Made by a program: the position numbers and the translations under genes. A DNA stretch of 5,931 bases, taken from a bacterium. Its GTDB lineage: Bacteria; Hydrogenedentota; Hydrogenedentia; Hydrogenedentiales; SLHB01. Where the stretch lies: assembly GCA_024231375.1 (NCBI GenBank), contig JAAEQP010000113.1:1-5931 (forward strand). The letters run 5' to 3'. Positions 1 to 5,909 of this stretch are shown here, piece after piece. The notes beneath the pieces were generated by a model, which saw nothing but the letters and a program-made list of their open reading frames with translations, made no database searches and had not been told where the DNA came from. Numbering within the stretch: position 1 is the stretch's first letter; every line of letters begins with the position of its first letter.

Positions 1-27
1 CCCTCGACTTCGCTCGGGATGACATGA
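1..27. repeat. Possible fragment of a dispersed intergenic repeat
   Basis: The left edge carries a run containing TCGACTTCGCTCGGGATGAC. Strings of this type (TCGACT-x-CGCTC-x-GGATGACA) are familiar as short non-coding repeats scattered between genes in many environmental bacterial genomes. There is no second copy in the window and no reading frame through it, so the call rests on recollection of the motif rather than on evidence here. The element is probably cut by the window edge. Confidence 0.25.
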
Positions 28-70
28 TTGGGGTGTATCTGGGTTGGAGTTGAGGTCTTCGGCAGCCCGG

Positions 71-168
71 GACTTCTTCAACAGCCCCGCTGTCCCCCGC
101 TTATCGCGGGCTACGCGGCAGGGCTCCGACTTTCTCAACAGCCCCACTGACGGGCCGTTGAAGAAGTC
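71..168. repeat. Cluster of three 17-18 bp repeats in direct and inverted orientation (MITE/REP-like)
   Basis: Three copies of one element are visible. GACTTCTTCAACAGCCCC lies at 71-88. A direct copy at 128-145 (GACTTTCTCAACAGCCCC) matches 16 of 18 bases. The inverted copy GGGCCGTTGAAGAAGTC lies at 152-168. The outer pair, 71-87 and 152-168, forms an inverted repeat matching 16 of 17 bases, so the whole 98 bp block could fold on itself. The inner pair, 128-144 and 152-168, can form a hairpin with a 7-nt loop. Between the copies is a further small hairpin, CCCGC-ttatc-GCGGG at 96-110. The block sits 51 bp beyond the stop codon of the minus-strand HAD gene, so it could end transcripts coming from it, but no T-run follows. 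Sequences like GGGCTGTTGAAAAAGTC are known from IS ends and intergenic repeats. There is no transposase and no obvious target-site duplication. Confidence 0.6.
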
Positions 169-219
169 TCATACGCACGAGAACAGAAGCGGCTGTCCCT
201 GAACCCTCTGAACTCCGAA

Positions 220-1182
220 CTACTCGGAATCCAGGTGCGTTGGGCCCTTGCCGACTTTGCCCTCAAAATCGAGGCGGCGCTCGTCGATGATGCGTTGGGC
301 GATGGACTTCACCTGGTGACGGAGCCACATGTCGGTCTGGCTGTTGGGCGTGTAGTCGGCGGGGCCAATCATGTGGACGCGGCCGTCTTGCTGCAACCGG
401 TTCACTTGTTCGAACTGTTTGTCGTCGTGGGGCGCGTACACCGCGTAGGCGAGTCCCCCATGTTTCTGCACCACGGAGAACGACGGGATGTCGCTGGGAC
501 CGTCGGCAATGTAGATCATGTTCTTGAAGGGCACGCGGCGTTCGTCTTCGGGCAATGTGTCGTTGACGGTGACCTTCGAACTCTTGTTCACGCCTTTGTT
601 GATCTCGAACAAGGCGCGGGTCTTGGTGGTGTTGTCCAGGAACCCCGCAATCTGGCCGATTTCCGACTCGGCGGGCTTCCCGGAGAAGTCCGTGCCCGGC
701 GCGGCCAGTTCTTCAATGAACTCGCATGCCCAAACGCCCGACAGACGATCGGCGATCTCGGACCCTCGCACCATCTCCGCCAACCCCGTGCTGACCACAT
801 AATGCTCGAGTTCGAGCTTCAGGTCGCCCTCCCGGAACTCGGGCGAGTCCACCACCGCCTGAAGCCGTTCGAAGAAGCGCGGCAACCCCGCGTACAACCG
901 AACTCCGGCCCCAAGCTGACGCAACTTCGCGTTCGTGAGCCCCGGCATGCGCCCGTCTTTCACGTAGGACAGCAAGTGCGTCAGGTAGACCGTATCCGGC
1001 TGAACATGGATCCCGGCGCGCTCGTAGTACGCCGGTAACGCATGCACTTCCCGCCAGAACTGGTCCTCATCGATGTCGTATGCCTCGAACAGCGGTTTCT
1101 GCATGTAGTGGGGCGACAGCGTCTTGTCGAAATCCCACACAATCGCGATGACGTTCTGAAAAAACAGTCCCTTCTCGGCCAC
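220..1182 (-). CDS. HAD-superfamily hydrolase (phosphatase-like)
   Basis: The 320-residue product is a predicted cytoplasmic haloacid-dehalogenase-fold hydrolase, most likely a phosphomonoesterase of unknown substrate. Motif I is DFDKTL, with nucleophile D17 and general acid/base D19. Motif II is the strand YVVSTG, ending at S131. Motif IV is ADGPSD (227-231), whose acidic residues would hold Mg2+. The motif III lysine is probably K187 in TTKTRALFEINKG, although K196, K200 and K203 are near. Residues of about 25-115, between motifs I and II, fit a helical C1 cap. There is no signal peptide or membrane segment. The start is GTG at 1180-1182, supported by AGGAG 9 nt upstream. An ATG further upstream is in another frame. 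All motifs are intact. The gene is divergent from the surface-protein gene and shows no clear link to it. The superfamily is certain from the motifs; the substrate cannot be read from sequence. Confidence 0.95.
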   Translation of the reverse strand: MAEKGLFFQNVIAIVWDFDKTLSPHYMQKPLFEAYDIDEDQFWREVHALPAYYERAGIHVQPDTVYLTHLLSYVKDGRMPGLTNAKLRQLGAGVRLYAGLPRFFERLQAVVDSPEFREGDLKLELEHYVVSTGLAEMVRGSEIADRLSGVWACEFIEELAAPGTDFSGKPAESEIGQIAGFLDNTTKTRALFEINKGVNKSSKVTVNDTLPEDERRVPFKNMIYIADGPSDIPSFSVVQKHGGLAYAVYAPHDDKQFEQVNRLQQDGRVHMIGPADYTPNSQTDMWLRHQVKSIAQRIIDERRLDFEGKVGKGPTHLDSE

Positions 1183-1191
1183 GGCGCACTA

Positions 1192-1196
1192 CTCCT
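1192..1196 (-). promoter_or_regulatory. Ribosome binding site deciding the GTG start of the HAD gene
   Basis: On the minus strand AGGAG (CTCCT on the plus strand) lies 9 nt before the GTG at 1180-1182. The next ATG upstream on this strand is out of frame, so the site supports GTG as the true start. Confidence 0.7.
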
Positions 1197-1219
1197 ATCC
1201 ATCCGGTTGGTAAGACAGC

Positions 1220-1228
1220 ACAATAGCA
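1220..1228 (-). promoter_or_regulatory. Possible extended -10 promoter of the HAD gene
   Basis: Read on the minus strand, TGC-TATTGT resembles an extended -10 box (TGn-TATAAT, 4 of 6 in the hexamer). It would place the transcript start near 1213 and give a leader of about 30 nt that includes the ribosome binding site. No convincing -35 box was found. The call is helped by similar TGC-TAT elements ahead of the other two genes. Confidence 0.3.
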
Positions 1229-1286
1229 GGAAGGCCAGCACGAGGCAATAGGCTCATGGCGCGAGCGCTCAGCAGATTGCGCATTC

Positions 1287-1295
1287 TGCTATAAC
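1287..1295 (+). promoter_or_regulatory. Possible extended -10 promoter of the surface-protein gene
   Basis: TGC-TATAAC matches TATAAT at 5 of 6 positions and carries the TGn extension, which can make a -35 box dispensable for sigma-70-type polymerase. It lies 88 nt ahead of the ATG. The transcript would begin near 1302, almost exactly where the hairpin at 1305-1325 starts, so the messenger would carry a structured 5' end. No good -35 hexamer was seen at the usual distance. Confidence 0.38.
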
Positions 1296-1304
1296 TCTGT
1301 ATGC

Positions 1305-1325
1305 TTGCGGCTCCGCGGAGCGCAA
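1305..1325. other. Palindrome/hairpin in the leader of the surface-protein gene
   Basis: The core GCTCCGCGGAGC (1310-1321) is a perfect 12 bp palindrome. As RNA, TTGCG (1305-1309) pairs with CGCAA (1321-1325) and CTCC (1311-1314) with GGAG (1317-1320), with G1310 bulged. This gives a 9 bp stem with a 2-base loop, which in practice would open to a slightly larger loop. It could be an operator for a dimeric regulator or a 5' stabilising hairpin. It lies in the 201 bp gap between the divergent genes and just after the proposed -10 box. No T-run follows it, so it is not a typical terminator. Confidence 0.45.
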
Positions 1326-1383
1326 CGCTCGCGCGGATTGGGGCTGTGAGAATCGAAGCAACCGCACGGGGGCACGTGTCATC

Positions 1384-4083
1384 ATGAAACAGGACCAGTC
1401 TATCTCTCTGACCGGGCAATCGGGATTCGCCCTGGCATCCATCGCACTCATTCTAGCTGCCACCATGCCGGTATCCGCGGCCGTCATCTTCGACGGCAGT
1501 CCCGGCACCAACGCGCCGCCGGCGACGTTGGGCGGCTACACCATGACGCCGTTTCCATTCGACCCCCGCCCGTTCCATATGAGCGTAACGACCGTCCCCA
1601 CGCCTGGCGGCGCCGACATTGCATTTGCTCCCGCCATGAGAATGGGAACGGGTTGGCCCACGCCCCACGGCTACGATGGTGCCACATACTGGAGCGACTT
1701 CAATGACACCGTCACGATAACGCTTTTTCCGAACACGGTCGCCTTCTACTTCTACGTGCGACCGAACCATGTAGACCCCCACGACGTCACCGCCACCACC
1801 ACCAATGGCGCATCATCGGGTCCGGTTTCCGTCGTGCGCGACGACGGGGCGAAATATTTCGGATTCTACGCCACCGCCGGAAGCTTGATTGGTGCCATCA
1901 CGGTGGACGCAGACCCGGACGCATCCGGATTCAATCTCGGCGAGTTTGGGATATGCACGGAGGGCGGTCTGCGAATTGCGAAAACCGCACCCGCCGATGT
2001 TGTCGTAGGTGGCCAAGCGATCTACGACATCACGGTAACAAACGACTCTCCCGTGGTCGCCACCAACGTAGTCGTCACGGATACGCTTCCGGGGGACCTG
2101 GAGTACGTTACCGACACGGCTGAAGGCACCTTGAGTGCAGGCACAGGCCCTGGCGGAGAAGACCAGCTTGTCTGTCCCCTCGACGACATCGCGCCTGGTG
2201 CGAGCATAGGCTTCCAAGTCAAGATGTCAATACCGGCCAACCTCGTTTCTCTCACTGCCGACGGCACAGCGACGGCACTGAACACGGCGGACGTGACCAG
2301 CGACCACGCGGAAGACATCATCGAAGACAACACCGCGACGGCCGGGTTCTTCGTATCCGACTCCGCCGACCTCACCATCACCAAGATGAGCAAACCGGAC
2401 GACACCGTCCTCGCCGGCGAAGCGTTCGAATACACCCTCATCGTCGAAAACGTGGGCCCGTCCTACGCTCGTGGCGTGTACATCCGCGACGACATGCTCA
2501 GTTCGGGCGCCTTCACCGTCGTGGGCATCGTCGACGACCCACTGCGCAACGACGCATGTACGCTTTCACCTGCGACGCCACCTCAAACCGGACAGATTAT
2601 TCGGTGTGAGTTGGTCGAACCGCTCGAACCCGTCGGCACGCCGGGCGGCACGGGCCGCTGGGTGATTCAGGTGATTGTCCAGGCCTTGGAGACGCAGGAC
2701 GTGAACAACGTCGCCCGCGTCTACACAGGACCCAACGACAACGTAGCCCTGGCCGTGCCGTGGACGAACGGCACCCCCGACCCGGACACGTCCAACAACC
2801 AAGCCATCGACTTCATCTCGGTGGTCGACACCTCGGACCTGTCGCTGGTGAAGACCGACGACGTCGATCCTATCAATGCGGGCGAAGAACTCACCTACAC
2901 CCTGACCGTCACTAACAACGGCCCCTCGACCGCCACCGATGTGGTGATTGAAGACAAACTTCCCGCCGACGTGGAAGTGCTCGAAGTCACGGGAGCGGGA
3001 CCCCAGCCAGGCGTCAAAGTCGTCGCCGTCGGCACACCGGGCGACCCCCTCGACCCGACCACGTGCTACCTCGGCGCCCTCGCGCTCGGCGAATCCGGCG
3101 CCATGACCGTCACGGTACGGGTATCGCCGGACATCCGCGTAGACGCGATCACGGGCGAAGCCGTCATCTTCAACGACGCCTGGGCCTACAGCAGCAGCCT
3201 GGACCCGGACACGTCCAACAACCATGCCTCGGAACCCACGACCGTATTGGCCGAAGCCGACATCGAGGTGAGTCAAGCGGCCTTGGCCAACCCCGTGGCA
3301 GCAGGCGACTCTGTTGTCTTGCGCGTGAACTTCGCCAACAACGGCCCCGGCCTGGCCACGCTGGCGGTGCTCGCTGTAGAAATGCCCGACGAAGTGGTGC
3401 CCGTGAACGCGTACATCGTGTTTGGCGACGTGCCGGGCGCCAAGGCCATCGGCGACTGCATCATCCTGCCGGGCGAGATCGTCTGTGAATTGGGCGACTT
3501 GCCTCGCGGTTCGATGGGGACTGTCCTCATCGAGGCGATGGTCCCCGAGGACACAGGCGATGCCTTGGTCGATATCGCCGCCACAATCGCCAGCGGCACC
3601 CCCGACCCGAACAACGCCAACAACACCTCGACGGTGCCGCTGACCATCGTGGCATGTTCGGTGCCTGCGGCTCCCACGAATGTGAAAGCCACCAAGGGCA
3701 TTCATATTCACACCATCGTCGTGACATGGGATGCCATGGCAGACGCCACAGGCTACGAAATTTACCGCAGCACGGGCGACGACTTCGCCGCCGCCGATCT
3801 TCTGGGGACCCTTGTCGGCACCGAGTACCTCGACTACGAACCCAACGAGTCCATGCCCCAGGCTGGTTGCTCGGGCTCCCAGACGTTCGTGTTCAACTAC
3901 TGGATCGTAGCCGTCAACGATTGCGGGTCGAGCCCGCCCAGCGACCCGGACGACGGCTACCAAGCCCCGCTCAAGTCCGCCGGCGTAGACGACCTGGGCC
4001 AACTGGCACTGTTCTTGGCCTTCCTGACCGTCGTAGGCATCAGCTCCCGCTGGAAACGGCTCCGAGGCGCTTCCGAACGCTAG
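1384..4083 (+). CDS. Secreted surface protein with DUF11 repeats, fibronectin type III domain and C-terminal anchor
   Basis: This 899-residue exported protein probably has a structural or adhesive role; no catalytic motif is visible. Residues 1-33 form a signal peptide (hydrophobic 14-28, VSA-A cleavage near 32-33). Residues about 34-195 form a beta domain like those of many PEP-CTERM proteins, with NTVAFYFYVRPN (117-128), AKYFGFY (156-162) and GFNLGEFGIC (182-191). Four DUF11 (TIGR01451-type) repeats follow: about 196-325, 329-482, 485-624 and 626-756. Each begins D/L-L-x-I/L-x-K-like, contains V/L-x-N-x-x-P and a C-x-L-type strand (C264, C408, C561, C701); repeats 2-4 end in DPxxxNN (466-472, 607-613, 741-747). 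A fibronectin type III-like domain spans about 760-860 (W782, Y791, Y794). Residues 871-887 are one hydrophobic segment followed by a basic tail (R889, K891, R892, R894), resembling a sorting or anchor signal but lacking PEP, IPTL or LPxTG. ATG is the only usual in-frame start nearby, with a weak G-rich site at 1368-1372. Confidence 0.93.
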   Translation: MKQDQSISLTGQSGFALASIALILAATMPVSAAVIFDGSPGTNAPPATLGGYTMTPFPFDPRPFHMSVTTVPTPGGADIAFAPAMRMGTGWPTPHGYDGATYWSDFNDTVTITLFPNTVAFYFYVRPNHVDPHDVTATTTNGASSGPVSVVRDDGAKYFGFYATAGSLIGAITVDADPDASGFNLGEFGICTEGGLRIAKTAPADVVVGGQAIYDITVTNDSPVVATNVVVTDTLPGDLEYVTDTAEGTLSAGTGPGGEDQLVCPLDDIAPGASIGFQVKMSIPANLVSLTADGTATALNTADVTSDHAEDIIEDNTATAGFFVSDSADLTITKMSKPDDTVLAGEAFEYTLIVENVGPSYARGVYIRDDMLSSGAFTVVGIVDDPLRNDACTLSPATPPQTGQIIRCELVEPLEPVGTPGGTGRWVIQVIVQALETQDVNNVARVYTGPNDNVALAVPWTNGTPDPDTSNNQAIDFISVVDTSDLSLVKTDDVDPINAGEELTYTLTVTNNGPSTATDVVIEDKLPADVEVLEVTGAGPQPGVKVVAVGTPGDPLDPTTCYLGALALGESGAMTVTVRVSPDIRVDAITGEAVIFNDAWAYSSSLDPDTSNNHASEPTTVLAEADIEVSQAALANPVAAGDSVVLRVNFANNGPGLATLAVLAVEMPDEVVPVNAYIVFGDVPGAKAIGDCIILPGEIVCELGDLPRGSMGTVLIEAMVPEDTGDALVDIAATIASGTPDPNNANNTSTVPLTIVACSVPAAPTNVKATKGIHIHTIVVTWDAMADATGYEIYRSTGDDFAAADLLGTLVGTEYLDYEPNESMPQAGCSGSQTFVFNYWIVAVNDCGSSPPSDPDDGYQAPLKSAGVDDLGQLALFLAFLTVVGISSRWKRLRGASER
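2779..3224 (+). repeat. 23 bp exact direct repeat inside the DUF11 region
   Basis: The same 23 bases occur at 2779-2801 and 3202-3224, 423 bp apart and in the same reading frame. Each encodes DPDTSNN near the end of DUF11 repeats 2 and 3 (residues 466-472 and 607-613). Identity at the DNA level, where the surrounding repeats have diverged, suggests either strong codon preference or local recombination between repeat units. Unequal exchange here would add or remove one DUF11 unit of about 141 residues. Only the two ends of this span are the repeat; the middle is ordinary coding sequence. Confidence 0.6.
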
Positions 4084-4100
4084 GGTTCTAACTCACATCC

Positions 4101-4144
4101 AGACCCGCGGCAGGGACATATCCCCGCCGCGGGTCTTTCTTCGT
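4101..4144 (+). terminator. Rho-independent terminator after the surface-protein gene
   Basis: AGACCCGCGGC (4101-4111) pairs perfectly with GCCGCGGGTCT (4126-4136). After one A/C mismatch the stem continues with GGGA (4113-4116) paired to TCCC (4121-4124) around the 4-nt loop CATA. A T-rich run, TCTTTCTTC, follows. The stem begins 17 nt after the TAG stop. It should separate transcription of the surface-protein gene from the membrane-protein gene downstream. Confidence 0.87.
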
Positions 4145-4155
4145 CGGACACACGC

Positions 4156-4164
4156 TGCTATACT
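4156..4164 (+). promoter_or_regulatory. Possible extended -10 promoter of the glycosyltransferase gene
   Basis: TGC-TATACT matches TATAAT at 5 of 6 positions and has the TGn extension, as in the element ahead of the surface-protein gene. It lies just after the terminator at 4101-4144, where a new promoter is expected, and 47 nt before the TTG start. The transcript would begin near 4171. The best -35 candidate (TTCTTC at 4137-4142, 16 bp spacing) is poor and overlaps the terminator tail. Confidence 0.4.
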
Positions 4165-4173
4165 CCGAAATCG

Positions 4174-4215
4174 ATGAGGCTCTGGACAGCGGCACGCGTG
4201 GGTGGGGGCTATTGA
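4174..4215 (+). other. 13-codon upstream reading frame overlapping the TTG start
   Basis: ATG at 4174 opens a frame of 13 codons (MRLWTAARVGGGY) ending in TGA at 4213-4215. Its stop overlaps the TTG start of the membrane-protein gene in the string TTGA. That geometry is the same as ATGA coupling, so the short frame might feed ribosomes to the weak TTG. Against this, no ribosome binding site precedes the ATG, it would lie only about 3 nt into the proposed transcript, and a frame this short occurs easily by chance. A leaderless start is the only way it would be read. Confidence 0.2.
4201..4205 (+). promoter_or_regulatory. Probable ribosome binding site for the TTG start
   Basis: GGTGG, inside a G-rich run at 4200-4208, lies 6 nt before the TTG at 4212. 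It matches the GGAGG consensus at 4 of 5 bases. No in-frame ATG or GTG occurs between the terminator and the first membrane helix, so this site supports TTG as the start. Confidence 0.45.
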
Positions 4216-5909
4216 GAAGCAAACAAGGTGAGACGAACTCGGCCATCGAGGATGGCGGTCACCGCCGCTTCCTTCTCCTCATACTCCTGGCATGCCTGTT
4301 CATCTGCGTGACGTTCTCTGCCGTGGCCACGGGCCTCGTGGCCTTCGTCCAGGCGGGCACGGCCATCGCCCAGCCCACCAGCTTCTACGCAAGACTCGCC
4401 ATCAAGGGGTGTTTCTTTGTAGTTGCGGCCGTGGGATGCGCCTTTGCTCTCTGGCGAACGCGATTCCCCCTCGCCACGAAGCACGTTCCCCATACCTCCT
4501 CCGAATCAGCGCGCAATTCGTGGATAGGCCTCAGCGTTGTCGCACTGTTCATGGTGGGTATCCTCTCCCCCAACCTTTCGCGGTACCCCGACGCCATGCC
4601 GGACGAAGTGCACCACTTGGTTGTGTCGCGCAACATTGCCGAACACAACCTCTACGCCTCCGGCCACCCGGAATCCGGGTTCAAAGTACTCGACGACTAC
4701 GACTCCGTGGGACCACCGGTCCTGCTGCCCGTTGCCGCGGCATTCCGCCTGTTCGGCACGGGATTCGTATCCGGCCGCGCCGTGATGGCCTTGTATTGCC
4801 TGTTGCTTGTCCTGACCATTCACTTCTTTCTACGCGGTCCCTTTGGCGGCAACGCGGCGGTCGTGGGATCATTCGCGGCAGGCACCGGTTGGGGGACTGT
4901 CTACCTTGGCCGCACCCTCTACGGGGAAGTGCCGGCGCTTCTCTTCCTCCTTGTGGGACTCATCCTGTGGCGAAGGGCGCTGAAGGATGAGCGCCCGCTC
5001 ATCGCTGGCCTGGCCGCCGGCATCGCCATCGGTCTGGCGATCCTCTGCAAGTACTACATGGTGATGAGTGCCTGGGCCTTCTTTGGTGCCTGGGTCTACG
5101 ACCGCGTCACCTTCCGCGCCATCCGGTGGCGCCACGTCGTATCGCTGGGCGTGGGGACCGTGACGGTCCTCGTGGTCTGGGCGGCCGTACAGCACGGCTA
5201 CCGGGACGTCGTCGACAATGCAGCCGGCCAGATGGCGACGTACCGGGGATTGTTCCTGTTCGGCCTCGACTCGCCGCCCAAGACCCTTGCATGGCTCGCT
5301 CGGTTCCCCCTAACAGTCGTCGTGGCCATTGTGGGCATGGTGTCGGTGCTACCGATTGTGACGCGCCGTCGCTACGACCCAGCCACGGTCGCCGCCTATC
5401 TCTTCGCCGCGTTCGTCGTGTACTGGTGGATCTTCTTCACCGACGGCCACGTCCCCCGATACCTCTGGTACGGACTCACCCTCTACGCTGCATTCGCGGG
5501 CGCGGGCGCTTACCGGTTGCTACGGAACGCTACCCGTCCCGGCCTGAGCACGGTTCGACGTCTCGCCCTTTCCGCGTTGGCGGTCGGTGTGGTCGTGGTC
5601 GCGGCCAAGCACGCGTCGGGGGAAGTCCACCGTGTCATGACCGCGGACGAGATGCGCGACGCACGCCAGTTGGCCGTCTTTGCCCGCGACTTCGAACCTG
5701 GCGCACCGATCGCCACCACGTACTGGCCCGTGGTCAAGCTGCTGAACTTCACCGCATCGAGAAACGTACCCCTGCTCAAGCCCGAGCCGTCGCTGTTCGA
5801 AGGATATCGTGCTATCATCGTCCACGGCCGCTCTCAGAAGGACCTGGTAGACGGTTCGATGCCGACCATCGAGATCGGCCGATACGCAGTGCTGATTAAC
5901 TCGGAGTGA
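4212..5909 (+). CDS. Polytopic membrane glycosyltransferase, GT-C fold (PMT/ArnT-like)
   Basis: The 565-residue integral membrane protein probably moves a sugar from a polyprenyl-phosphate carrier to an acceptor on the outer face of the inner membrane. About eleven to thirteen hydrophobic segments are visible, including about 20-46, 62-81, 103-120, 167-180, 189-207, 214-232, 240-253, 262-278, 283-297 and, near the end, 421-434 and 448-465. The GT-C signature is the acidic pair D131-E132 in MPDEVHH, in the loop after the third segment, where these enzymes hold the catalytic Asp. PMT_2-like features follow: GPPVLLP (167-173), FRLFGTGFVSGR (178-189), YGEVPALLF (237-245) and VPRYLWYG (414-421). 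Two helices before the DE loop are more than the usual one. Residues about 466-565 form a soluble, presumably periplasmic, tail. The start is TTG; the first 19 residues are polar, then the first helix begins, and no ATG or GTG precedes that helix. The fold is well supported; donor and acceptor are unknown. Confidence 0.88.
   Translation: MRSKQGETNSAIEDGGHRRFLLLILLACLFICVTFSAVATGLVAFVQAGTAIAQPTSFYARLAIKGCFFVVAAVGCAFALWRTRFPLATKHVPHTSSESARNSWIGLSVVALFMVGILSPNLSRYPDAMPDEVHHLVVSRNIAEHNLYASGHPESGFKVLDDYDSVGPPVLLPVAAAFRLFGTGFVSGRAVMALYCLLLVLTIHFFLRGPFGGNAAVVGSFAAGTGWGTVYLGRTLYGEVPALLFLLVGLILWRRALKDERPLIAGLAAGIAIGLAILCKYYMVMSAWAFFGAWVYDRVTFRAIRWRHVVSLGVGTVTVLVVWAAVQHGYRDVVDNAAGQMATYRGLFLFGLDSPPKTLAWLARFPLTVVVAIVGMVSVLPIVTRRRYDPATVAAYLFAAFVVYWWIFFTDGHVPRYLWYGLTLYAAFAGAGAYRLLRNATRPGLSTVRRLALSALAVGVVVVAAKHASGEVHRVMTADEMRDARQLAVFARDFEPGAPIATTYWPVVKLLNFTASRNVPLLKPEPSLFEGYRAIIVHGRSQKDLVDGSMPTIEIGRYAVLINSE

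Noticed and set aside
96..110. Rho-independent terminator for the HAD gene
   Set aside because: The CCCGC/GCGGG hairpin has only 5 pairs and lacks a T-run on the minus strand. It lies more than 100 bp past the stop codon.
71..168. CRISPR array from repeated 17-18 bp units
   Set aside because: There are only three units, one inverted, with unequal spacing (39 and 6 bp) and internal mismatches. CRISPR repeats are in one orientation with regular spacers, and no cas gene is present.
235..1038. Plus-strand open frame (267 codons) opposite the HAD gene
   Set aside because: The minus-strand product carries intact HAD motifs I, II and IV, a good ribosome binding site and a sensible start. The plus-strand translation shows no recognisable pattern and is an antisense shadow.
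1981..3660. Calcium-binding or dockerin-type reading of the DPDTSNN motifs
   Set aside because: The DPxxxNN strings occur at the ends of DUF11 units, where they are a usual feature of that family. They do not form a full EF-hand or dockerin loop or its duplicated pattern.
2566..4002. Long minus-strand open frame (478 codons) opposite the surface-protein gene
   Set aside because: It is rich in Gly, Val, Arg, His and Asp with no domain, signal or membrane pattern. It mirrors the GC-rich third positions of the plus-strand gene, whose signal peptide, repeats and terminator are all coherent.
4292..4990. Plus-strand 232-codon frame inside the membrane-protein gene
   Set aside because: It is an Arg/Pro-rich out-of-frame translation of a gene with clear transmembrane segments and GT-C motifs.
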